From a virus, in the IMG/VR virus record IMGVR_UViG_3300042465_004258, positions 1 through 26,702 of that record: 26,702 bases of DNA, one strand, 5' to 3'. Below are positions 21,483 through 26,702 of the stretch, one piece after another. A program made the position numbers and the translations under genes. The notes beneath the pieces were generated by a model. The model saw only the letters and a program-made list of their open reading frames with translations. It did no database searches and had not been told where the DNA came from. Within the stretch, counting starts at the first letter, position 1; each line of letters begins with the position of its first letter.

Positions 21483-22195
21483 TAGTAGTTGCCGGCGAAG
21501 ATATTAAAGCGTTGCCGAGTACCAATCAGGCTGTACGGCATACTCATAATGTCATCTGGGTTATTAATGCGCTTCAACGTGCGTTTTGACGCCATTGCAA
21601 TGCGCTGCACTTGAGGCGGAGGCTCCATGCCAAACTCGGGAGCGAATTCGCACGCCAAGTTGTAGCGGAAAGCACGCAAGTATCCTGGCGGAAACGACAG
21701 CGTGGTTGCCAGTGTCGCCGGTTGCGTCAATTCCTCTACCGACACGACATGAAACTCCAGCACTCGGGTCGGCACCGGGTAAACGTACATTTCGATATTC
21801 GGGTACGTCATGTTGACCCACAGTACCTGCGGGTACGTGCTGGTCACGGTTTTTACCGCGATACCGTTGTATTGCTGCTGGTTAATCAGCTTCAGGCCGT
21901 AAGAAATGCCTGTGCTGGCATCGCGGAAATAGGTAGAGTCATCCACCAGCACCGGACGGTTAGCAACAAGATCGCCCGTCGGCCCCATCGTTCGATAGCG
22001 TTCGTTAGGCGGCCAGTTCACCACTTGGTCTTGGGTAGAAAAAACCGAAAGGCGCTCGGTGTTCCACGAATCAATCATTTGATTCATGGCGTTCAGCGCG
22101 TCTTGAGAAGTTTCTGCGGACGGCGACTCGCCTTCAGCCAGCACGCCAAGCAGCCGCAAAGACCCGTTAATGATGTCGCCGGCAGAAGTCGCCAT
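21482..22195 (-). CDS. P22 gp4-like head-to-tail adaptor (tail accessory factor)
   Basis: Encodes 237 residues, with AGGAAG 7 bases before the ATG. It begins ATSAGDIINGSLRLLGVLAEGE and continues ALNAMNQMIDSWNTERLSVFS, a helical start typical of P22-gp4-type adaptors. FPPGYLRAFRYNLACEFAPEFG lies near the C-terminus. It is expected to bind the portal and recruit the gp10-like hub. It is longer than P22 gp4 (166 residues), as in many environmental podoviruses. Some gp4 proteins have been linked with peptidoglycan hydrolysis; I see no motif for that here. It is coupled on both sides by TAATG. Confidence 0.88.
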   Translation of the reverse strand: MATSAGDIINGSLRLLGVLAEGESPSAETSQDALNAMNQMIDSWNTERLSVFSTQDQVVNWPPNERYRTMGPTGDLVANRPVLVDDSTYFRDASTGISYGLKLINQQQYNGIAVKTVTSTYPQVLWVNMTYPNIEMYVYPVPTRVLEFHVVSVEELTQPATLATTLSFPPGYLRAFRYNLACEFAPEFGMEPPPQVQRIAMASKRTLKRINNPDDIMSMPYSLIGTRQRFNIFAGNY

Positions 22196-22389
22196 TAAAG
22201 TGCTTCCTGAGGTTGTGCCTGTTTGCGACGGCGCGTGCGCGCCAAACCGTTATCCGGTGCCGCATCGTCAGGAACTGACGGCGTTCCCAAAGTATACCTT
22301 ACCCATCCATTTTGCTCATCTGCGGCGGCTTCCATGTCGGAAATCGCCACTTTTGTGCCGTGTTTAGGGTGCCTCAAATAGATGTGCAT
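22195..22389 (-). CDS. Small conserved phage protein
   Basis: Encodes 64 residues starting MHIYLRHPKHGTKVAISDMEAAADEQNGWVRY, a pattern found repeatedly in podovirus head modules. A very strong GGAGGAG lies 4 bases before the ATG. The C-terminal 20 residues are basic (ARTRRRKQAQPQ). It overlaps the glycosyltransferase gene by 16 bases and the gp4-like gene by 1. Role unknown; a head-assembly or connector accessory role would fit its place. Confidence 0.75.
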   Translation of the reverse strand: MHIYLRHPKHGTKVAISDMEAAADEQNGWVRYTLGTPSVPDDAAPDNGLARTRRRKQAQPQEAL

Positions 22390-23060
22390 AGGTCTCCTCC
22401 AGGTTGACGGCGCAAGTAAAGGTGAAAATTTCCTTTATATACAGCAGTTTCCGTGTGATGGTCTAGGTTTAGGTCGGGAACGATAAACAGTTCCCCTCCC
22501 CGCTGTAGCCACCGACGGCAAAAAGCATAGTCCTCGCCGTACCACGTATGGTTATACGCGCCGTGGTTAAACAGGTCTACATGGGGGGTGTGAAGCTCCC
22601 CGTAAACAAGCTCCGGGTATGAGCGAATGATGTCGTTAACGGCCTTAGTGGTAATCTTCAAAAATCCCGCGGGGGCCGAAAACCCGTGAAGCGCCCCGTC
22701 TTTAAGGCGCACAATGGGGTTGCCTTCGTCATCCGTGAGGACGCTTCCCATGTATTCTTCTTCGTCTTTTTTGAACCGATACACCCCTGCCACTACATCG
22801 CCTTCTGTCTCAATAAGCGTCAGAAGGTCTTGAGGGCGCCAAGACAGATCGTGGTCAATAAAAACGATAACGTCGGCTTTAGCATCGAGCGCTTTTCGCA
22901 GCATGGTGGCGCGGGCGCTAGAAATGTAAGGGCAGCCGATTTCAAAAACCAAGCCGTGTTCCCATCCGGCTGCTTTCAAAAGCGGCTCAGAAGCCGCCAG
23001 TGAGTCAGTGCAGGCTTTATGGGGCTTGGTCAGCGTAGGAACGCAAAATACAACTTTCAT
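22374..23060 (-). CDS. GT-A-fold glycosyltransferase-like protein within the head module
   Basis: Encodes 228 residues. It starts MKVVFCVPTLTKPHKACTDSL, a Rossmann-like first strand. Later it has SARATMLRKALDAKADVIVFIDHDLSW, where Asp69 and Asp71 form the D-x-D motif used by GT-A enzymes to hold a metal and nucleotide sugar, and GEDYAFCRRW as a probable acceptor-side acidic motif. The protein is short but compatible with phage GT-A proteins. The acceptor is unknown; capsid or fibre proteins, or host surface sugars, are all possible. It begins 6 bases after the T-tract of a strong terminator and has no recognisable Shine-Dalgarno, so expression is probably low or separately controlled. Confidence 0.8.
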   Translation of the reverse strand: MKVVFCVPTLTKPHKACTDSLAASEPLLKAAGWEHGLVFEIGCPYISSARATMLRKALDAKADVIVFIDHDLSWRPQDLLTLIETEGDVVAGVYRFKKDEEEYMGSVLTDDEGNPIVRLKDGALHGFSAPAGFLKITTKAVNDIIRSYPELVYGELHTPHVDLFNHGAYNHTWYGEDYAFCRRWLQRGGELFIVPDLNLDHHTETAVYKGNFHLYLRRQPGGDLCTSI

Positions 23061-23065
23061 AAGGT

Positions 23066-23099
23066 TAAAAAGGGCGGAAGGCTGTTGCCCCCCGCCCTT
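23066..23099 (-). terminator. Strong intrinsic terminator after the coat-protein genes
   Basis: On the minus strand AAGGGCGGGGGGC (23099-23087) pairs with GCCTTCCGCCCTT (23082-23070) over 13 bp including two G-U pairs. The loop is AACA and five T lie at 23071-23067. It follows the last small head gene by 5 bases and separates the high-output coat genes from the glycosyltransferase and later genes. Confidence 0.88.
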
Positions 23100-23104
23100 C
23101 GTAT

Positions 23105-23383
23105 TTACGCCGTGGCGTAAATGCCCAGGCCGATCAGGGTATTCTGAATTTCCTGAACGGCAGCAAGCTGCGTCGCACCAAAAGCGGTAGACGTAGCAAG
23201 GGCGCTCGTCGCATGAACGGCAGAGCTATACGGTCGGCGAACTACGGGCGCCTTGCCGTAGAAGCCCACCAAACCCGACGTACCTGCAACCTGAACCGTA
23301 GAGCCTGCGCGGCCCACGTTCAGCGTTTCGTTGGTATTGCCATCGCCCAACTGTTCACCATCACCAACCTGCGGAAGTGCCAT
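23105..23383 (-). CDS. Small head protein, decoration or head-fibre candidate
   Basis: Encodes 92 residues, with AAGGAG 8 bases before the ATG. It is Gly-, Ala- and Thr-rich (MALPQVGDGEQLGDGNTNETLNVGRAG; STVQVAGTSGLVGFYGKAPVVRRP) and ends with the helix AVQEIQNTLIGLGIYATA. This shape, a flexible or beta N-terminus plus a short C-terminal helix, is common for small capsid-associated proteins encoded directly after the coat gene. The assignment as decoration or head fibre is inferred from place and composition. A terminator follows at once. Confidence 0.7.
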   Translation of the reverse strand: MALPQVGDGEQLGDGNTNETLNVGRAGSTVQVAGTSGLVGFYGKAPVVRRPYSSAVHATSALATSTAFGATQLAAVQEIQNTLIGLGIYATA

Positions 23384-23395
23384 TGAAACTACTCC

Positions 23396-23710
23396 TTAAA
23401 TGTTGCCGTCGGTAATCGTCGAATCCTTCCGGCTCAACAAGACTTGATAAGTCTGGCTGGCCGTCGGAGTAATCGGCGATCCCGTAAAGTTGCCGAACGT
23501 AATCGCCAGCGTATTTGCCGCCGACACGCGAACACCAACAATACCCAAACCGGCCTGAGCCGTTGGCTTGTTGATGCTCACCTGATCTCCCGGCAGCAGG
23601 CCGTTGACCGTAAACGTCTGTTCGGCAGACGTATTGGCCGCGACCTGCGCCGGAGACAGCGTAACGCTGATGACCGATTGCTTGACGATATTGCCAAGAA
23701 CGTAACTCAT
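23396..23710 (-). CDS. Small beta-rich head protein (decoration candidate)
   Basis: Encodes 104 residues, with GGGGG about 6 bases upstream of the ATG. The sequence alternates strands and turns (SVISVTLSPAQVAANTSAEQTF; LLPGDQVSINKP; LGIVGVRVSAANTLAITFGN), like an Ig-type or other beta sandwich. It lies between the coat gene and another small head gene with gaps of 3 and 12 bases. A capsid decoration or stabilisation role is likely but unproven. Confidence 0.72.
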   Translation of the reverse strand: MSYVLGNIVKQSVISVTLSPAQVAANTSAEQTFTVNGLLPGDQVSINKPTAQAGLGIVGVRVSAANTLAITFGNFTGSPITPTASQTYQVLLSRKDSTITDGNI

Positions 23711-23713
23711 AGA

Positions 23714-24928
23714 TTACCCCCAAATACGGGCAGCCATCGGAGCGCGGATTACGCTGTAGCCGTACAGAACGTCGATACGGCAAGGCATACGGTCGTTGTT
23801 GATGTCGTACTGACGCACGATACGCAACGAAATACCGTTATGAACCTGGCGGGAAGCCATGTCCACACCCTGCGGCATCAAAAGGTCTGCCGTTGCAAAC
23901 GTAATCGCGTCCTTCTGGTACACGAGGTTTTGCGGGTAGCTGGTCGAAGCCGAACCGAGGAACGTAATGGTCGCGTTATCCTGCGGGAAGCTGTCAATGG
24001 TCGCCAGCGCGTTAGAGCTGGTGTACATCGGCGGGCTAACACTGACGTTAGTCCACGCGCCGCCCGTAGCGGTCGAGGCCGCCGTCACCACGAACTGCTG
24101 AAGCGAGCCGGTAGACTGGCGGGTCTGCGGGTTGACCGCGTACACGCCAGAAACCGTAAACACATCGCCCACGTTTACCGTGGCAGAACCCGTACCGCCA
24201 TCAAAACTGATGGTGGACTGGCCCTGAGTCGAAATGGTGCCATTAACAAGAATGGTATCGGAAGTCGAACGCGAACCCGTGGTGTGGTTCACGATAGACT
24301 GCGACATCGAAATCTCGTCATAGCCCAGAACGCCCGTACCCATGAGGCCATTCTTGAACTGACGGCTGATAGTATCAACCGGGTTAAAGAACCCCTTCAT
24401 GCCTTCGACAAGCCCCGCGTTTGCTGCCGGGTTGACCGTTGCATAGCGGCTGTTCATCGGGGCGGCGTACTCGTTCAGCTTCTGCTGCGCCTGCAACAGA
24501 ACCAGCGAAGTGCTAGGCACCGTGCCAGGCGTGCCGACCGAGCTATAAATGCCCTTGTACGCATTTGCAACGTCGTTATCAATGCTTGACGCAAGCTGGC
24601 TTACGCGAGGCTTAAGCACGCGTTCGGCAAAATCGTCAAGCTGCATCGTCAGTTCGGCGGTAGTGAAGTTGACGCCAATGTGCTTCTGGCTGGAAACCGT
24701 CAGCGTGGTGTACTGTTCGTTATCGTCCTGAACCTGGAGCGCGGCGCCGTCCGTCACCAAAGCGCGATCCGGCAGACGAATCCGCAGCGTGGAGCCGATC
24801 TTTGCGCCTTCGACCGCAAAGCTGTCGTCATATGCACGATTTACGTTACGGGTGAGTACGAGGTTATTCTCCAGAATTTCCAGAGTTTTCCGCGTAATCA
24901 TGTCAATAGTCAGCAGTGAATTAGCCAT
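23714..24928 (-). CDS. Major capsid (coat) protein, P22 gp5 type
   Basis: Encodes 404 residues, near the 430 of P22 coat. Diagnostic stretches are the start MANSLLTIDMITRKTLEILENNLVLTRNVNRAYDD, then GSTLRIRLPDRALV, KHIGVNFTTAELTMQLDDFAERVLKP, YDEISMSQSIVNHTTGS and the end VLYGYSVIRAPMAARIWG. The region of about 220-320 (TISFDGGTGSATVNVGDVFTV) should be the inserted beta domain typical of P22-like coats. A strong GGAGG lies 4 bases before the ATG. The protein assembles around the scaffold encoded just upstream. Confidence 0.96.
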   Translation of the reverse strand: MANSLLTIDMITRKTLEILENNLVLTRNVNRAYDDSFAVEGAKIGSTLRIRLPDRALVTDGAALQVQDDNEQYTTLTVSSQKHIGVNFTTAELTMQLDDFAERVLKPRVSQLASSIDNDVANAYKGIYSSVGTPGTVPSTSLVLLQAQQKLNEYAAPMNSRYATVNPAANAGLVEGMKGFFNPVDTISRQFKNGLMGTGVLGYDEISMSQSIVNHTTGSRSTSDTILVNGTISTQGQSTISFDGGTGSATVNVGDVFTVSGVYAVNPQTRQSTGSLQQFVVTAASTATGGAWTNVSVSPPMYTSSNALATIDSFPQDNATITFLGSASTSYPQNLVYQKDAITFATADLLMPQGVDMASRQVHNGISLRIVRQYDINNDRMPCRIDVLYGYSVIRAPMAARIWG

Positions 24929-24943
24929 GTGGCCTCCTAAAAA

Positions 24944-25717
24944 TTAACGGTTTTGTTGCGTTTCCCACTTTTTACGCTGGCGGGCGCGGTCGGCTTCAAT
25001 CCACTCTGACGTAGACATAGACTTGACCGAACGGGGGTCAGTCGTGTCGTATGTTGGAGCAGTCGAACCTCTCGGCGTTACAGGCGTAATCGGCGCTGGC
25101 GCGGTTGAAGTTTTCTTGGTCGGGGGATTGTCAGCCAATTTGACCTCAATCTTCCCGATTTCTTTGGCTTGCAGATACGGCGACAGTCGAGCAATTCGGT
25201 CTGCTTCCTTGGGGTTTGCGCCCAAGTAGTAGGCCAAATCCGGGCCAATATCCGACGCCTGAATTGTCTCCGCCATCACGGTCGTAACTTTAAGATTCGG
25301 GTTGTAGACAACTTGTTCAAAGTCGTCGTACTTGTTCCGAGCTTCTTCTTCACGTTCGTGATAGGCATCAAGCAATTCTTGACGCTGACGGGCCGCTTCA
25401 CGTTCAGCCAGCAACTGTTCCGCCTTTTGAGCCGCTACTGCTTCCGCATAGGCATCGGCTTCATCGGGCGTTGCAAACGCTTCCGGCTTTCTGATCTCGA
25501 CCGGGGCAACGGGGGCAGATACCGTTTTGGTTTTCTGCTCTCGCTCCCACTTTCGCTGCTCTCTTGCAAGCCTTTTGCCAATAGCGGCATCCAACTCCTC
25601 TTGAGTAAAGAGCCGTGGCTTTTCTTCCGGCGTAGAAACTTCAGCCTCCGGGGTCGCCGTGACATCCGGGGTCGGCGCGGGTGCAACCGCTTCTTCAGTG
25701 CTAACTACTTCGTCCAT
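24944..25717 (-). CDS. Scaffold protein
   Basis: Encodes 257 residues from the ATG at 25717, preferred because AGGA lies 6 bases upstream. The N-terminus is acidic and Pro-, Thr- and Val-rich (EVVSTEEAVAPAPTPDVTATPEAE). The middle is a long charged coiled coil (FTQEELDAAIGKRLAREQRKWEREQKTK; AEQLLAEREAARQRQELLDAYHEREEE). A basic C-terminus (SEWIEADRARQRKKWETQQNR) follows and could bind the coat, as in P22 gp8. Position directly before the coat gene is classical. The 25718-25765 gap upstream holds a small hairpin only. Confidence 0.92.
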   Translation of the reverse strand: MDEVVSTEEAVAPAPTPDVTATPEAEVSTPEEKPRLFTQEELDAAIGKRLAREQRKWEREQKTKTVSAPVAPVEIRKPEAFATPDEADAYAEAVAAQKAEQLLAEREAARQRQELLDAYHEREEEARNKYDDFEQVVYNPNLKVTTVMAETIQASDIGPDLAYYLGANPKEADRIARLSPYLQAKEIGKIEVKLADNPPTKKTSTAPAPITPVTPRGSTAPTYDTTDPRSVKSMSTSEWIEADRARQRKKWETQQNR

Positions 25718-25735
25718 TGTGATTCCTGAGAATCC

Positions 25736-25752
25736 CTGGTGTTCCGCACCAG
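25736..25752. other. Small hairpin between the fibre-tip gene and scaffold gene
   Basis: Perfect 6-bp arms CTGGTG (25736-25741) and CACCAG (25747-25752) flank a 5-base loop, with no T-tract on either strand. It sits at the boundary between the AT-richer fibre module and the scaffold gene. RNA processing or chance are equally possible. Confidence 0.4.
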
Positions 25753-25765
25753 TACGGCACAAAAT

Positions 25766-26176
25766 TTAATTTGTGTATATTAAAACAGGCGCGCTGCCAC
25801 CAGCGCTAGCAAAATTAAAATTACCGTTCCATATCCATAAAGCATTGCCAGATGAATATGAGTATGTTGCAGCAGAACTATACGCAGTTACGTTATTTGC
25901 TCGGCAAGCGGTAAAAAAATTAGCCGATGGGTCAGAGCTAAAGCCTGTTATGTATAACTGCGATGTCAACCCGGTAGCCGGATCATCAAAATCCATTAGC
26001 ACTGCTAAAGTCGTACTTCCAGGCAAAGAATCCGAAGTTATTGCCCCTAACGACGGCGATGCACGGTATCCGAAACCTAAAATTGGGTATCCTGACACAT
26101 CGGTGCCCACTGTCATTACCGCGTCTAACAGAATAACAAGTGAATTTCCTGTCGAAAATCTAGCCGCAAAAGACAT
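25766..26176 (-). CDS. Fibre-tip partner protein, copy 2 (paralogue of 17852-18265)
   Basis: Encodes 136 residues from the ATG at 26176, which shares one base with the stop of the upstream fibre gene (TAATG); AAAGG lies about 10 bases upstream. It matches copy 1 in length and in ordered motifs: SLPGS (50-54), ITGF with DP (76-83), YSYS (105-108), and A-L-W-I-W (112-116). The remaining sequence is well diverged, so the duplication or acquisition is not recent. DNA here is visibly richer in A and T than in the coat gene. A role as fibre tip, cap or assembly partner is inferred from the pairing with fibre genes. Confidence 0.75.
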   Translation of the reverse strand: MSFAARFSTGNSLVILLDAVMTVGTDVSGYPILGFGYRASPSLGAITSDSLPGSTTLAVLMDFDDPATGLTSQLYITGFSSDPSANFFTACRANNVTAYSSAATYSYSSGNALWIWNGNFNFASAGGSAPVLIYTN

Positions 26177-26702
26177 TAGGCAAAACCTTTTGAAAGTGTG
26201 GCGTACCAATACCCCGTACTGCTGCGGTATGTAGCCACCACCAAATCAACCGCGTTACTAGCGGTGGATAAAACGCCTGGTACACCTGACGGCCACTTAA
26301 AACTAGAAGGCCAAGTCATGGTACGCCCGCCCGAGCTGTCTTGAGTAATAAACCAGTTGATGGTTTGCCCGTCTGAAGGATTGCTAATTGTTGGCGCGCT
26401 GGTAACACTAGCAGTAAAAGTAGTAGTGAATACGTTAGACAACTGACAATTCACTGTCATTGTGGTTGCGGAAAAAGTAACCGCAACCGAAGTCGTATGC
26501 GCGCCGCCTGAAACTGACAAAATATTAGCCGGCGAACTTGTGCCGACGCCAAGTTTACTTCCGTCAAACGTCAGCGCGGCTCCAGTCGTCAGGACTTTGC
26601 TGGCGTTCAGATAGCTGACCCCGTTAGCAGTCCCGCCGCTAATCGTTACAGCACCGCTGGCCGTTAGCGCTCCAGCCGTTAGCGTTGTTCCGTCAAACGT
26701 CA
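26176..26702 (-). CDS. Tail-fibre-like protein, C-terminal part (5' end outside window)
   Basis: An open minus-strand frame enters from the right edge and ends with TAA at 26178-26176, giving about 175 residues. It contains TLTAGALTASGAVTISGG, LNASKVLTTGAALTFDGSKLGVGTSSPANILSV and a beta-rich end (GQTINWFITQDSSGGRTMTW; ATYRSSTGYWYATLSKGFA). The G-V-G-T-x-x-P-A element is the same shaft motif as in the fibre at 18265-19227. The C-terminal domain differs, so the two fibres could recognise different surfaces. Attachment domain and full length cannot be seen. Confidence 0.82.
   Translation of the reverse strand, partial: TFDGTTLTAGALTASGAVTISGGTANGVSYLNASKVLTTGAALTFDGSKLGVGTSSPANILSVSGGAHTTSVAVTFSATTMTVNCQLSNVFTTTFTASVTSAPTISNPSDGQTINWFITQDSSGGRTMTWPSSFKWPSGVPGVLSTASNAVDLVVATYRSSTGYWYATLSKGFA
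26561..26702 (-). repeat. Direct repeat in fibre shaft (13 bp, 129 bp apart)
   Basis: CCGTCAAACGTCA occurs at 26561-26573 and again at 26690-26702, where the window ends. On the coding strand each copy encodes LTFDG, and the 129-bp spacing equals 43 codons. This suggests repeating shaft segments that may continue beyond the edge. The intervening sequence is not an exact repeat. Confidence 0.6.

Noticed and set aside
23444-24589. Long plus-strand reading frame (381 codons) opposite the coat gene
   Set aside because: It is antisense to a clear P22-type coat gene, the product is Arg- and His-rich with no family resemblance, and such open antisense frames are expected from the codon bias.

Overview
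The window is a section of a double-stranded DNA tailed-phage genome with a P22-like (podovirus-type) virion, not bacterial chromosome. The evidence is a coat protein of the P22 gp5 type, a scaffold protein, homologues of the P22 head-to-tail factors gp4 and gp10, three consecutive ejection-type proteins, tail fibres, a GH24 lysozyme with a holin candidate, and a family A DNA polymerase replication module. Base composition is moderately GC-rich. Ribosome-binding sites are mostly canonical and most genes touch or overlap (ATGA, GTGA, TAATG). This fits a phage of a proteobacterium, perhaps an aquatic beta- or gammaproteobacterium; the host is inferred only. No integrase, repressor, terminase or portal gene, tRNA or CRISPR array is visible. 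Terminase and portal probably lie beyond the right edge.

Layout: there are four blocks of alternating strand. (1) 2-2236, plus strand: a tightly overlapping cassette of small genes around thyX, with a long alanine-rich repeat protein, two cysteine-knuckle proteins and a 19-residue hydrophobic peptide. (2) 2233-8375, minus strand, transcribed from the right: DUF2800 RecB/Cas4-like nuclease, putative ssDNA-binding protein, DNA polymerase A, primase-helicase (PrimPol plus DUF5906 type). (3) 8445-11019, plus strand: VRR-NUC nuclease, short cytosine-methyltransferase-like protein, SNF2-type helicase, a small protein and a DUF3310 protein. (4) 11137-26702, minus strand, transcribed from the right edge: a tail-fibre-like gene cut by the window edge and its tip partner, scaffold, coat, two small head proteins, glycosyltransferase, a small protein, gp4-like, gp10-like, a C1q/TNF-like fibre protein, tail fibre, tip partner, a small virion protein, a cupin, three ejection proteins, then the lysis genes.

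How it works together: blocks 2 and 3 diverge from a 69-bp region (8376-8444) and supply DNA synthesis, unwinding, nuclease and possibly modification functions. ThyX and the DUF3310 protein suggest nucleotide-pool support. Block 4 builds the capsid, closes it, adds receptor-binding parts and DNA-ejection proteins, and lyses the cell. Its order follows P22 (8-5-4-10-...-7-20-16), but the P22 26/14 positions hold fibre genes, a small beta protein and a cupin.

Most notable: two paralogous fibre-tip genes, each coupled to its own fibre-like gene, one of them placed unusually upstream of the scaffold gene in more AT-rich DNA; a glycosyltransferase inside the head module behind a strong terminator and without a visible Shine-Dalgarno; hairpins at the starts of the polymerase and primase genes; and a chain of micro-ORFs next to thyX.
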